Source of the DNA: Elusimicrobia bacterium UBA6262
GTDB taxonomy: Bacteria > CAYTYR01 > UBA6262
Direction: 5' to 3'
DNA length: 64,000 nucleotides
Assembly: GCA_002441095.1 (NCBI GenBank)
Contig: DJVG01000034.1
Coordinates: forward strand, 56,155 to 120,154
Below the pieces are notes generated by a model. It had not been told where the DNA came from and ran no database searches. It saw only the letters and a list, made by a program, of their open reading frames with translations. Made by a program: the position numbers and the translations under genes. Shown here in pieces: positions 47,589-56,265 of this stretch (positions within the stretch are counted from its first letter, which is position 1; each line of letters starts with the position of its first letter).

Positions 47589-47978
47589 CTATTTCTTATA
47601 TACTTTCTCAGGATCAAAGACCCTTTTACCTTTTACTTTCAATTTTCCTTTTTCCAGTACCCGGTAAAAACAACTCTTAAACCCGGTGTGGCAGGCTGCC
47701 CCGCCTACTTGTTCTATCTTTATCACCAGCGCATCACCGTCGCAATCAAGGCAAACTTGCTTTACCTTCTGGATATTGCCGCTGGTCTCGCCTTTCAACC
47801 AGTATTTGTGACGTGAGCGTGACCAGTACCAGCATTGCTTATCGCGCAGGGTGCGCTTGAGCGCTTCCTTATCCATATAAGCCAGCATCAGGATATCACC
47901 TGTTTTGTAATCCTGTAATACTGCCGGCACTAAACCATTCTTGTCAAACTTCACTTGCCTTAAAATAACCTGGGTCAT
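47589..47978 (-). CDS. hisI: Phosphoribosyl-AMP cyclohydrolase
   Basis: 129 residues. [34 protein letters not shown] and the metal-binding [29 protein letters not shown] are complete. No HisE (PRA-PH) domain is fused. It opens the purine ring in the third histidine step. The ATGA overlap with hisF shows coupling; it is the last gene of the his operon here. Confidence 0.95.
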   Translation of the reverse strand: MTQVILRQVKFDKNGLVPAVLQDYKTGDILMLAYMDKEALKRTLRDKQCWYWSRSRHKYWLKGETSGNIQKVKQVCLDCDGDALVIKIEQVGGAACHTGFKSCFYRVLEKGKLKVKGKRVFDPEKVYKK

Positions 47979-48730
47979 ATTCTTACCGTCACTTTCTTTT
48001 TCTTCAGATATTTTTTCACTTGTTTGATCGTCAGCTCTTTAAAGTGGAACAACGACGCAGCCAGTGCGGCATCAGCTTTACCCGTGGCAAAAGCCTCGTA
48101 AAAATGCTCCAGCTTTCCTGCGCCGCCTGAGGCGATCACGGGAATATTTACTGATTCGGAAATTGCCCTGGTCAAGGCCAGGTCATAACCATCCTTGGTC
48201 CCGTCGCAGTCCATGCTGGTCAGCAGTATCTCCCCGGCACCGAGCCTCTCTACGGTTTTAGCCCATTCTATCGCATCAAGGTCTATGGGTGTCCTGCCCC
48301 CATGCGTATATACCTGCCACCCGGGATCTTTACGTTTGGCGTCGATCGCTACGACGATGCACTGGCTGCCAAACCGGTCGCTGGCTTCTTTGACCAGTTT
48401 CGGATTCTCCACTGCCGCGGTATTCATGGAGACCTTGTCTGCCCCGCTCTTGAGCAAAATCCTAATATCATCAATATTCCTAATGCCGCCTCCTACAGTC
48501 AGCGGCATAAAGACCTGCTCCGCTGTTTTCTTGACCACTTCCAGCATGATATTACGTTTCTGGTAGCTGGCAGTAATATCCAGGAAAACGATCTCGTCGG
48601 CGCCTTCGGCATCATAGCGCTTGGCTACTTCTACCGGGTCGCCGGCATCGCGGATATTTATAAATTTTGTACCCTTGACCACGCGTCCTGCGTCAACGTC
48701 GAGGCAAGGGATGATTCTTTTGGTTAACAT
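47975..48730 (-). CDS. hisF: Imidazole glycerol phosphate synthase cyclase subunit
   Basis: 251 residues. [68 protein letters not shown] and [13 protein letters not shown] are canonical. It works with HisH to build the imidazole ring. GAGG lies 5 nt before the ATG. Confidence 0.96.
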   Translation of the reverse strand: MLTKRIIPCLDVDAGRVVKGTKFINIRDAGDPVEVAKRYDAEGADEIVFLDITASYQKRNIMLEVVKKTAEQVFMPLTVGGGIRNIDDIRILLKSGADKVSMNTAAVENPKLVKEASDRFGSQCIVVAIDAKRKDPGWQVYTHGGRTPIDLDAIEWAKTVERLGAGEILLTSMDCDGTKDGYDLALTRAISESVNIPVIASGGAGKLEHFYEAFATGKADAALAASLFHFKELTIKQVKKYLKKKKVTVRI

Positions 48731-48745
48731 GGCAACCTCAAAGCA

Positions 48746-48819
48746 AGCGTTAAGCGGGTAGCGTTTAGCGTATAGAAAATCTTTTAAAACTATCCGCTAT
48801 ACGCCATACGCTATACGCC
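48746..48819. repeat. Inverted heptamer repeat upstream of hisF
   Basis: The left arm has AGCGTTA, AGCGGGT, AGCGTTT, AGCGTAT. The right arm has CTATCCG, CTATACG, CCATACG, CTATACG. The loop is about 14 nt and AT-rich. Nearly the same element occurs at 58832 and 60974. Confidence 0.8.
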
Positions 48820-48822
48820 GAT

Positions 48823-49239
48823 TTAATTATGCATCTTTTCACCCAGGTAACCTCCCAGGGTGCTGAACACTACCATCAGAAACCAGTGCAGGTAATCAAA
48901 GCTTTGGTTCTTCAGATAAGGAATTATCCGGTCTAAATTGTTAAAAATATTTTCCCCGGCTTTGAGCGTCTGGGCAAAGCTGGAATATTCCCCCCAAAAA
49001 ATAAAGGCCAGGCCTACTAATAATCCCATCAAGATCCCTTTTTCATTGGCAATGTAACCGACAAAAAGCCCGCCCAGGAAATAAGCTACTATGCCTGGCA
49101 TGATCTTGTAATATTTCAGGATCGTTGATCTTTGCTTACTGAACAATTCAAACATAAACCCATTCAGGAGGTATACAACAAAAACGCCCAAACAAATTAA
49201 AAAAAGAATACGCAGGAACCCGCTTTTCTTTTTCGCCAT
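48823..49239 (-). CDS. Small membrane protein of unknown function in the his operon
   Basis: 138 residues with four hydrophobic helices (about 9-30, 47-63, 65-84, 112-133) and a basic N-terminus MAKKKSG. I do not recognise a family. It lies between hisA and hisF with repeat- and hairpin-filled spacers on both sides, so its link to histidine synthesis is doubtful. Confidence 0.65.
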   Translation of the reverse strand: MAKKKSGFLRILFLICLGVFVVYLLNGFMFELFSKQRSTILKYYKIMPGIVAYFLGGLFVGYIANEKGILMGLLVGLAFIFWGEYSSFAQTLKAGENIFNNLDRIIPYLKNQSFDYLHWFLMVVFSTLGGYLGEKMHN

Positions 49240-49267
49240 GCTTTACCCCTTTGAAGCTCAACTTCAT

Positions 49268-49297
49268 CCCGATAGGATAATTATAATTCCTATCGGG
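49268..49297. terminator. Hairpin 5' of the small membrane protein gene
   Basis: CCCGATAGGA and TCCTATCGGG are a perfect 10-bp inverted repeat around an AT loop. It lies in the hisA to membrane-protein spacer and could terminate or protect RNA. The GATA/CGGG wording recalls the hairpin at 47548. Confidence 0.4.
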
Positions 49298-49349
49298 GAA
49301 TGAACTATATTTTTTCAATTTTCTATTTCTCAAAATTCTCTGTGAATTA

Positions 49350-49389
49350 ATCCCCGCGTTTAGATTCGCAAAGCGAATCTGCTGGGGAT
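49350..49389. terminator. Nested hairpin after hisA
   Basis: AGATTCGC-AAA-GCGAATCT (8-bp stem) is enclosed by ATCCCC and GGGGAT. It lies about 22-60 nt beyond the hisA stop. A stable structure is likely; no clear U-tract follows on the coding strand. Confidence 0.45.
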
Positions 49390-49411
49390 ATAAACCTTAA
49401 ATTATTTTTAT

Positions 49412-50134
49412 TTAACCTGCTAATTTTACCGCATCTTCCAATTTTAAAGTGTCCGTATATAAGGCCTTGCCGATAACCATTCCCTCTACTCCATACTTTT
49501 CAATTTCAATGATCTTTTCCACATCTTTGATCGTAGAGATCCCGCCAGCAGCAATGACTGCTATCCCGCCTTTTTGGGCCATCGATTTAATACCTTTAAT
49601 ATTCGGCCCTTCCATCATTCCGTCACGGCTAATATCGGTATAAAGGATCTCCTTGACCCCGGCTGCTTTCATCTTTTTAGCCAGGTCAGCGGCATTTACT
49701 TCGGTATCATCTTTCCAGCCGCCGATAGATATTTTGCCTTTCTTGGCGTCTATAGCGACAATGATCTTATCACCATATTTTTTCAGGGCCTCATCCAGTA
49801 ATGGCTGATTGGTAATAGCGATAGTTCCCAGGATCACTTTACTGGCCCCGGCAGAAATTACCTTATCGATCATTTCCATTTTTCGCATCCCGCCGCCTAC
49901 CTGGACCGGCATGTTCACTTCCTTACAGATCTTCTCGATGATTTCCAGGTTTTGGACCACTCCGGCAAAAGCGCCATCCAAATCTATGATATGCAGCCGT
50001 TTTGCCCCTTTAGCCTGAAACAACTTAGCGATAAATAGCGGGTCCTTGGAATAGATTGTTTCCTGTTCAAGCTTGCCCTGTTCCAACCTGACACACTGGC
50101 CGCCGCGCAAGTCTATAGCCGGAATTATCATCAT
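49412..50134 (-). CDS. hisA: ProFAR isomerase
   Basis: 240 residues from the ATG at 50134 (AGGAG 7 nt upstream; the ATG at 50140 is only 1 nt from it). IIPAIDLRGGQCVRL, LHIIDLDGAFAG, QVGGGMRKMEMI, YTDISRDGMMEGPN and IAAGGISTIKDV are standard HisA. It isomerises the phosphoribosyl-formimino intermediate before HisF/HisH. Confidence 0.95.
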   Translation of the reverse strand: MMIIPAIDLRGGQCVRLEQGKLEQETIYSKDPLFIAKLFQAKGAKRLHIIDLDGAFAGVVQNLEIIEKICKEVNMPVQVGGGMRKMEMIDKVISAGASKVILGTIAITNQPLLDEALKKYGDKIIVAIDAKKGKISIGGWKDDTEVNAADLAKKMKAAGVKEILYTDISRDGMMEGPNIKGIKSMAQKGGIAVIAAGGISTIKDVEKIIEIEKYGVEGMVIGKALYTDTLKLEDAVKLAG

Positions 50135-50148
50135 TTTCATACTCCTAA

Positions 50149-50205
50149 AGATTACACAGATTATTAAAAGATCCGCCAGAGGCGGACAGGGATTACACAG
50201 ATTAC
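50149..50205. repeat. GATTACACAGATT repeats bracketing a short hairpin
   Basis: AGATTACACAGATTA and GGATTACACAGATTA flank TCCGCC-AGA-GGCGGA (50172-50186). The word is shared with 36179-36215. The element fills the hisH to hisA spacer. Confidence 0.65.
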
Positions 50206-50873
50206 TTACATAATCTCACAAAATTACGCAGGATCTGTAAGCCTATTTTTTGGCTCTTCTCCGGGTGGAACTGGCAGGCAAAAAGATTCCCTTTGGCAAT
50301 TGAAGAACAAAATTCAACGCCATAATCCGTAGTCGTAGCGATAATATTTTTATCTTTGGGCCTCACATAATACGAATGCACGAAATATACATAAGCATTA
50401 TTTGGAATATTTTGTAATATTTTTAGATTTTTACTTCCTGCACGCTGTACGCTATACGCTATACGCTGATTTATTTGATTCCACCCCATGTGGGGGATCT
50501 TTAAACCTGTCACGGGTTGCGGGTCGCGAGTCGCGAGTTTAGAGAAATTGAAGCGGGGGACAGTGCCTTTAACAATACCAAGGCCTTTACAGCCGCCGCC
50601 TTCTTCACTGGTCTCAAACAGCAGTTGCAATCCCAGGCAGATACCCAGAAAAGGCTTATCCGCAGCAATAGTTTTCTTGATACTGCTGATCACTTTGGCC
50701 TTTTGCAGGGCTTGCATGGCATCCGGCATCGCTCCTACGCCAGGCAGGACCACGCCAGAAGCTTTATTTATTATATCGGGGCTGGCTGTGATCTTAACTT
50801 CGGCCCCCAAACTTTCCAGGGCTTTGGCGACACTGCGCAGATTCCCCATCCCGTAATCGATTATGGCAATCAT
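50202..50873 (-). CDS. hisH: Imidazole glycerol phosphate synthase glutaminase subunit
   Basis: 223 residues, about 20 more than usual. IIDYGMGNLRSVAKAL, FLGICLGLQLLFE with the active Cys, IPHMGWNQI, YFVHSYYV and FACQFHPEKSQ are intact. Two extra segments account for the length: LATRDPQPV (about 113-121) and AYSVQRAGS (about 137-145). Each is encoded by tandem 7-nt units identical in type to repeats in spacers. AAGGA lies 7 nt before the ATG. Confidence 0.93.
   Translation of the reverse strand: MIAIIDYGMGNLRSVAKALESLGAEVKITASPDIINKASGVVLPGVGAMPDAMQALQKAKVISSIKKTIAADKPFLGICLGLQLLFETSEEGGGCKGLGIVKGTVPRFNFSKLATRDPQPVTGLKIPHMGWNQINQRIAYSVQRAGSKNLKILQNIPNNAYVYFVHSYYVRPKDKNIIATTTDYGVEFCSSIAKGNLFACQFHPEKSQKIGLQILRNFVRLCK
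50440..50468. repeat. Heptamer repeat inside hisH (CGCTATA word)
   Basis: Plus-strand units CGCTGTA, CGCTATA, CGCTATA, CGCTGAT within the hisH frame. The same word makes hairpins at 48746, 58832 and 60974. Confidence 0.8.
50509..50540. repeat. Heptamer repeat inside hisH (GGGTCGC word)
   Basis: Plus-strand units GGGTTGC, GGGTCGC, GAGTCGC, GAGTTTA, close to the GTTGCGA family of the trp spacers. It is in frame and encodes LATRDPQPV. Confidence 0.78.
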
Positions 50874-50883
50874 TGCTTATTCC

Positions 50884-50978
50884 TTAGCTGTAAAGCTGTA
50901 GAAGTTCTGCCTCGAAGTCCGGCAAGATGTAAAGATATAGAGAGGCATGCTTCTTTACAGCTGTACATCTCTACAGCT
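50884..50978. repeat. Inverted octamer repeat between hisB and hisH
   Basis: The right arm has CTTCTTTA, CAGCTGTA, CATCTCTA, CAGCTGCT. The left arm has TAGCTGTA, AAGCTGTA, GAAG and TGTAAAGATATAGAG. It is the partner family of 39458-39548. Confidence 0.72.
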
Positions 50979-50982
50979 GCTC

Positions 50983-51585
50983 TTAGATTCTACCTTTTGT
51001 AGACGGTATTCCTTTAATTCTCGGGTCTACTTTGGTGGCCGTATCCAGCGCCCGGGCCAGGGCCTTGAACAGCGCTTCCAAAATATGGTGCAGGTCCTCG
51101 CCGGCTAAAATATCAATATGGGCATTGATACCGGCATGCTGGCAGAACGAACGCAAAAAATGCTTGGCATCTTCAAAACTGTATCCTTTTTTATCGCGCA
51201 CAGGCAAGGTAACATTCTTATCTACGGTAATATAGAGTGACGGGCGTCCGCTGACATCCATGGTGATCCTGGCTAAAGCTTCATCCATCGGCACTCCTGC
51301 CCCGGCAAACCGCTTGATGCCTTTTTTATCTCCCAGGGCCCGGTCAAAGGCCTGGCCCAGGCAAATCCCCACGTCTTCATTGGTGTGATGTATATCCACA
51401 TCCAGGTCTCCTTTGGCTTTGATCTCCAGGTCAAACAAACCATGTTTGGCAAATAAGCCCAGCATATGATCCAGGAAAGCGATGCCGGTTTTAATATTAT
51501 AATCCCCACGGCCATCAATATTCAGGTTAAGCTGGATCTTGGTTTCCCTGGTATCGCGCTTTATTGCCGCTGTGCGTTTAATCAT
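50983..51585 (-). CDS. hisB: Imidazoleglycerol-phosphate dehydratase
   Basis: 200 residues. FLDHMLGLFAKHGLFDL, DVDIHHTNEDVGICLGQA and FCQHAGINAHIDIL with EDLHHILEALFKALARAL hold the manganese-binding histidines. It has no fused phosphatase domain. It overlaps the hisC stop by 4 bp. Confidence 0.96.
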   Translation of the reverse strand: MIKRTAAIKRDTRETKIQLNLNIDGRGDYNIKTGIAFLDHMLGLFAKHGLFDLEIKAKGDLDVDIHHTNEDVGICLGQAFDRALGDKKGIKRFAGAGVPMDEALARITMDVSGRPSLYITVDKNVTLPVRDKKGYSFEDAKHFLRSFCQHAGINAHIDILAGEDLHHILEALFKALARALDTATKVDPRIKGIPSTKGRI

Positions 51586-52637
51586 TTTTTCCCTCTCATA
51601 AAGTTTTTTACTTCCGCCATGAATTTTTTATTTTCCGGAGGAGTGCCCACAGTCACCCTTAAATAATCCCGCAGGTAGCTTTCGCTAAAGACTTTGACCA
51701 GGATTTTCTTTTTCAGCAGGTATTTATATAGTTCCTGCGCCTGGTTGCAGGAGAATAGGATGAAATTGGTTTCACTGGGGTACGGGGAAACCATTTTTTT
51801 CAACTCTTCCATCATGGCAGCCCGTTCTGCCTTGATAATATCCACGGTTTTACTGATCCTCTTGCTGTTCTTTACGATGATTTCAGCTGCTGCCTGACTT
51901 AGGGCATTTACATTATAAGGCAGTTTTACCTTGGCCACTTCTTTAATTACTTCCTGGCTGCCTACCATATACCCCACCCGCAGGCCGGCCAGGCCAAAAG
52001 CTTTTGATAAAGTCCTGAGCACGATAATATTCTCATATTCTGCTATCTGGTTAATAAAAGAACGATTAGAAAATTCAAAATAGGCTTCATCTATCACTAC
52101 GATGCCCCTGGATTTTTCAGCTATCTCCAGGATCTCATCCTTGTTAAAGCAGTTACTGGTAGGATTATTGGGATTGGCAATAAACACGACATCCGGATAT
52201 TCTTTCAGGATCTTCCGCGCATTCAGCTGGAAGTCCTCTTCCAGGAATACTTCCCTCTTGATGCCGCCGGTTATCTGCGCCAGAATGCCATAAACAGCAA
52301 AGGTTGGGACCGGATACACTATCCGCTTGCCCCAACCCCCGAACGTCAACAATATCGCCAGGATCAATTCATCCGAACCATTGCCCAGCAGCACTTCATC
52401 CGGCGAGACTTTCAAGTACCCGGCAATAGCTTTGCGCAAGGCCATACCTTTGGCATCCGGATACCGGTTAAAAGATATTTGCTTGATCCTTTGCAAAATT
52501 TTCTTTTTCAGGTCTCCCGGCAAATCATAGGGATTTTCCATGGCATCGAGTTTTAGATCATAGCTCACTTCCGGCACAAAATACGGTTCGAGTGTCCTGA
52601 TCTCCGGCCGCACTAATCCCTGGATATTAATTTTCAC
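51582..52637 (-). CDS. hisC: Histidinol-phosphate aminotransferase
   Basis: 351 residues, fold-type I aminotransferase. LGNGSDELI, NPNNPTSN, VVIDEAYFEF, LRTLSKAFGLAGLRVGY with the PLP lysine, and LRVTVGTPPEN are present. It converts imidazole-acetol phosphate to histidinol phosphate with glutamate. It overlaps hisD by 4 bp. Confidence 0.95.
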   Translation of the reverse strand: MKINIQGLVRPEIRTLEPYFVPEVSYDLKLDAMENPYDLPGDLKKKILQRIKQISFNRYPDAKGMALRKAIAGYLKVSPDEVLLGNGSDELILAILLTFGGWGKRIVYPVPTFAVYGILAQITGGIKREVFLEEDFQLNARKILKEYPDVVFIANPNNPTSNCFNKDEILEIAEKSRGIVVIDEAYFEFSNRSFINQIAEYENIIVLRTLSKAFGLAGLRVGYMVGSQEVIKEVAKVKLPYNVNALSQAAAEIIVKNSKRISKTVDIIKAERAAMMEELKKMVSPYPSETNFILFSCNQAQELYKYLLKKKILVKVFSESYLRDYLRVTVGTPPENKKFMAEVKNFMRGKK

Positions 52638-53794
52638 TTTTTACCTCTTTGGATCACGCTGGAAGCATGGAACTTAAGACCCTCTCTTTCAGCCAGGGCA
52701 ATAATACTCTGGGCCGCCTTCCCCAATGCTTTCTGCGTATATTCGATAATACTGGAACGCTTCATAAAATCAGCGCTGGATAAGCCGCTGGAAAAACGGG
52801 CTGTGCCGCCGGTCGGCAGTACATGGCTCGGACCGGCATAATAATCGCCCACTGCTGTCGGGGAATAATAACCGACAAAAATAGCGCCGGCATGGATGAT
52901 CTTCTTGCTCAAAGTCCGCGCATCCCGGGTCAGCAGTTCCACATGTTCGGGAGCCCGGGCATTGGTAAAGGAGATTATTTCCTCCATGGTCTTAAATACC
53001 TGGATTTTCACATTAGGGAACTTGCCGATCTTGAGCTTGACCACATCAGCCAGTTTTTTAGAACTGGTAAGCAGCAAGGCTTCTGCGCCGCTGGCATGCT
53101 CTGCCTGGGCCATCAGGTCAGAAACCACATACTCTGACCGGACCGAATCATCAGCAATAATGATCACTTCGCTCGGACCGGCAATAGAATCAATGCCCAC
53201 GGTACCGAATACCAGTTTCTTGGCCATAGCCACATATGAATTTCCTGGCCCAACGATCATATCAACCATGGGAATAGTTTCTGTGCCATAAGCTAAGGCA
53301 GCTATAGCTTGCGCACCGCCGATTGAATAGACTTCCTTGATCCCGCACATGGCTGCGGTAGCCAGGACATCATGGGTCACATTACCGGGCGGGGTGACCA
53401 TGGCTATCCGTTTCACTCCCGCTACCTGTGCCGGCACCGCGGTCATTAAAACAGTAGAAGGATACGGAAATTTACCGCCGGGGATATACATGCCAACGCT
53501 ATCCATAGGTGTGTATTTTTCACCCAGTGTCACTCCCCTACGGGTGGCTGACCAGGATTTAGGCAATACTTTGCGTTGGAAAGTCTCAATATTCTTTTTT
53601 ATCTTAATGACCGCCTGTTTGAACTCAACGGAAACCCGGTTCAGGCTTTCTTCCAAGGCCTCTTCAGGTATCCGCAGTGTTTTTGGGGTCAGGGAAAATC
53701 CGTCAAAAACCCTGGTAAATTTCAACAGGGCTTTATCCCCATCCTTCTGCACTTCATCCAGTATGGCTTTCACCATTTTTTCAACGTTTTCCAT
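52634..53794 (-). CDS. hisD: Histidinol dehydrogenase
   Basis: 386 residues, about 40 shorter at the N-terminus than common HisD (about 430). The catalytic core is complete: DSVGMYIPGGKFPYPSTVLM, AGPSEVIIIAD, MAQAEHASGAEALLLT, EHVELLT and PTAVGDYYAGPSHVLPTGG. An in-frame stop precedes the ATG, and GGAG lies 5 nt before it, so the short start is real in this sequence. It oxidises histidinol to histidine and leads the operon. Confidence 0.94.
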   Translation of the reverse strand: MENVEKMVKAILDEVQKDGDKALLKFTRVFDGFSLTPKTLRIPEEALEESLNRVSVEFKQAVIKIKKNIETFQRKVLPKSWSATRRGVTLGEKYTPMDSVGMYIPGGKFPYPSTVLMTAVPAQVAGVKRIAMVTPPGNVTHDVLATAAMCGIKEVYSIGGAQAIAALAYGTETIPMVDMIVGPGNSYVAMAKKLVFGTVGIDSIAGPSEVIIIADDSVRSEYVVSDLMAQAEHASGAEALLLTSSKKLADVVKLKIGKFPNVKIQVFKTMEEIISFTNARAPEHVELLTRDARTLSKKIIHAGAIFVGYYSPTAVGDYYAGPSHVLPTGGTARFSSGLSSADFMKRSSIIEYTQKALGKAAQSIIALAEREGLKFHASSVIQRGKK

Positions 53795-53823
53795 AGTAAC
53801 TCCATAAAAAATTATGTTTAGTT

Positions 53824-53832
53824 ATTATACCA
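53824..53832 (-). promoter_or_regulatory. Extended -10 promoter for the his operon
   Basis: The coding strand has TGGTATAAT: a consensus TATAAT (53829-53824) preceded by the TGn extension. The -35 position (53852-53847, ACGCAA) is poor, as is usual for extended -10 promoters. It would start RNA near 53817, about 23 nt before the hisD ATG. Confidence 0.6.
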
Positions 53833-53850
53833 TAAAATAGGTAAAATTGC

Positions 53851-54019
53851 GTAGTTTCTGCTGAAAAAGTGCTTTCGTAGCGAAATTTTTAGTATCGAGC
53901 CGAAATAGAAGCTTATGAAGCGAGCATATCTATGGCAGTGATATGTAAGCTGAATAAACTTTTATTGCAGGCCGATAATGAAAATTGCAGCAGAAATCGA
54001 CTTTTTCTGTAGAAACTAC
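53851..54019. repeat. 169-bp fold-back (MITE-like) element between murA and hisD
   Basis: The termini are inverted: GTAGTTTCTGCTGAAAAAGT at 53851 pairs with CTTTTTCTGTAGAAACTAC ending at 54019. Further inward AAATTTTTAGTATCG pairs with CGATAATGAAAATT, and at the centre CATATC and GATATG enclose TATGGCAGT. Nearly the whole element folds on itself. The murA stop codon (54016-54018) is made by its terminal bases. Confidence 0.68.
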
Positions 54020-55269
54020 TCCCCTATTCTCTTTATTTTTGCTCCTAATTTAGCTAATTTTACTTCGATCCGCTCATAACCGCGGTCTAAATGGTAGATA
54101 CGGGATATTTCTGTTTCCCCCTTGGCAACCAAACCAGCCAGGATCAAGGCCGCGCTGGCTCTCAAGTCTGTCGCCATAACCTGGGCTCCGCTTAAGGATT
54201 TCACTCCATTGACAAAGGCAATATTGCCCTTAAGAACAATGTCTGCTCCCATCCTTTGCAGTTCGCCGACATGCATAAAACGGTTCTCAAAGATCGTTTC
54301 GGTAAAGATACTCGTGCCAGGAGTAATACACATCAGGCTCATCATTTGCGCTTGCATATCTGTCGGGAATCCAGGATAGGGCATGGTCTCTACTTCCACT
54401 GGCTTAATTTTCGGCGACCCGTCCACCAGGATATCGCCGTCCTGTTCCTTTATCTCCACTCCGGTGCTCCTCAGTTTATCGGCCAAAGCAGTCAAATGGT
54501 CAAGACGGGCATTCTTGATCCTGATATCTCCCCCGGTAATAGCGCTGGCCACCATGAATGTGCCAGTCTCGATCCGGTCAGGGATGACGGCATGTGTACC
54601 GCTGCCCAGTTCTTTTACCCCTTTGATGGTGATCATGCCGGTACCTGCCCCGCTGATCTGCGCGCCCAGGGTATTCAGGAAATCAGCCAGGTCTACTATC
54701 TCCGGTTCCCGGGCAGCATTGTCGATCACGGTTTTGCCTTCAGCCAGGACAGCTGCCATCATCAGGTTCTCGGTTGCTCCGACACTGGGAAAATCCAGGG
54801 TAATCCGGTTGCCGACAAGTTTTTTCGCTTTTAAATTAACATAGCCTTTCCTGATCTCTACTTTAGCGCCTAATTTTTTGAAACCATCCAGGTGAATATT
54901 GATCGGCCGCAGGCCGATAGCGCAGCCGCCTGGCAAAGCTACCTTGGCTTCACCCAGCCTGGCCAGCAACGGGCCAACTACCAGGACAGAAGCGCGCATG
55001 GTTTTGACCAGGTCATACGGTGCCATATTTTTCAACGCGCCTTTAGCCTGGTAAACAAAATTATCTTTTTTCCCTTTAATATTCATACCAATGGCCCTGA
55101 GCACATCATTCATAGTATTGATGTCCCGGAGCTGTGGTACATTGAGCAAAGTACATTCAGCATCAGTCAGTAAAGTCGCTACCTGTATCGGCAACGTGGC
55201 ATTTTTACTGCCGCTGATAGTCACTTCGCCCTTCAGTTTTTTCCCACCGGTGATGATTATTTTATCCAT
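54016..55269 (-). CDS. murA: UDP-N-acetylglucosamine 1-carboxyvinyltransferase
   Basis: 417 residues from the ATG at 55269 (GGGG 6 nt upstream; the TTG at 55281 overlaps it). ISGSKNATLPI, LPGGCAIGLRPINIHLDG with the catalytic Cys, TENLMMAAVLAEG, ETGTFMVASAITGG and YPGFPTDMQAQMMSLMC are typical. It performs the first committed step of peptidoglycan synthesis. The final codon and stop coincide with the end of a fold-back element. Confidence 0.95.
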   Translation of the reverse strand: MDKIIITGGKKLKGEVTISGSKNATLPIQVATLLTDAECTLLNVPQLRDINTMNDVLRAIGMNIKGKKDNFVYQAKGALKNMAPYDLVKTMRASVLVVGPLLARLGEAKVALPGGCAIGLRPINIHLDGFKKLGAKVEIRKGYVNLKAKKLVGNRITLDFPSVGATENLMMAAVLAEGKTVIDNAAREPEIVDLADFLNTLGAQISGAGTGMITIKGVKELGSGTHAVIPDRIETGTFMVASAITGGDIRIKNARLDHLTALADKLRSTGVEIKEQDGDILVDGSPKIKPVEVETMPYPGFPTDMQAQMMSLMCITPGTSIFTETIFENRFMHVGELQRMGADIVLKGNIAFVNGVKSLSGAQVMATDLRASAALILAGLVAKGETEISRIYHLDRGYERIEVKLAKLGAKIKRIGE

Positions 55270-55282
55270 AATTAACCCCAAG

Positions 55283-55395
55283 TTCTAATTTCTAATTTCT
55301 AAACTCTAAACAATTTCAAAATTCTAATATTCAAAACGTTTTGAATTTTGGTAATTTAATATTGTTTAGGATTTCGAATTTAGTATTTAGGATTT
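55283..55395. repeat. AT-rich inverted heptamer repeat between prmC and murA
   Basis: The left side has TTCTAAT, TTCTAAT, TTCTAAA, CTCTAAA. The right side has AGGATTT, CGAATTT, AGTATTT, AGGATTT. At the centre lies the 12-nt palindrome CAAAACGTTTTG. Confidence 0.7.
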
Positions 55396-56265
55396 GTTCT
55401 TTGCTATTATTATTCTTTCAATTCCAGCATAATCTTTTTTAATCTCAATATTACTGAAAAGCTGCTCTTTTTCCAATAATTGCTTTATTTTCCCGGCTTG
55501 CCCATACCCTATCTCAAACGCCAGTAAGCCTCCCGGCTGCAGGTAGTACCTGGCCTGGGGAATGATCTTGCGATAAAAATCCAGGCCGTCCTTCCCGCCA
55601 TAAAGAGCGGCTTTTGGTTCATATCCGACTTCTGGCTGTAACGCAGCAAAATCTTTCTCAGTGACATACGGCGGATTAGACACGATAAAATCGAACTTTT
55701 CCTTCAGCCTGGCAAACAAACTGCCCCTGATCAGTTTAACCTGTGTTTCTACCCGGTGTTTCTTAATATTTTTCCTGGCGATTCTGAGCGCTTTTGCCGA
55801 GGTATCTGTCCCTAGTATGCTGGCCTGGTTCAAATTTTTAGCCAGGGCCACGACAATCGCCCCGCTCCCCACCCCAATCTCCAATATCTTTAGTTTACCA
55901 GCGACTAGCGACCAGCGACTAGCGACTGCTTTTATTATTTCTTCTACCAGCAGCTCCGTCTCCGGCCGGGGAATGAGTACTCCTTTATTAATGAACAGGT
56001 CCAAGCCATAGAATTGCGCATTCTTTAAAATATAGCTAGCTGGTATCCTCTGGCGACGCAATACAATATATTTTTTGAAACACGTTAAGTCTTTTTTGGC
56101 TATTTCTTTTTCTTTTTTCAGGAACAGGTCCAGTTTTTTCATTCTCAGTGCCTGGGAAAGCAGCAACTGCGCTTCCAAAGCCGGCTCAGGCACCCTGGCT
56201 TGGGTTAATTGTTCAATCCCCCATTCTAATAATGTGCTAATCCGAGAGCCATTTATAATACTCAT
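55387..56265 (-). CDS. prmC: Release factor glutamine methyltransferase
   Basis: 292 residues. [14 protein letters not shown] is the SAM loop and [13 protein letters not shown] the Gln-binding NPPY motif. It methylates the GGQ glutamine of release factors, including PrfA encoded just upstream (4-bp overlap). Between the N-terminal helical domain and the SAM loop, the residues [11 protein letters not shown] (about 113-123) are encoded by four tandem 7-nt units of the type found at 28912; they look inserted. Confidence 0.93.
   Translation of the reverse strand: MSIINGSRISTLLEWGIEQLTQARVPEPALEAQLLLSQALRMKKLDLFLKKEKEIAKKDLTCFKKYIVLRRQRIPASYILKNAQFYGLDLFINKGVLIPRPETELLVEEIIKAVASRWSLVAGKLKILEIGVGSGAIVVALAKNLNQASILGTDTSAKALRIARKNIKKHRVETQVKLIRGSLFARLKEKFDFIVSNPPYVTEKDFAALQPEVGYEPKAALYGGKDGLDFYRKIIPQARYYLQPGGLLAFEIGYGQAGKIKQLLEKEQLFSNIEIKKDYAGIERIIIAKNKS
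55898..55928. repeat. Heptamer repeat inside prmC
   Basis: Plus-strand units GCGACTA, GCGACCA, GCGACTA, GCGACTG within the prmC frame, the same word as the right arm at 29015-29064. Confidence 0.8.
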
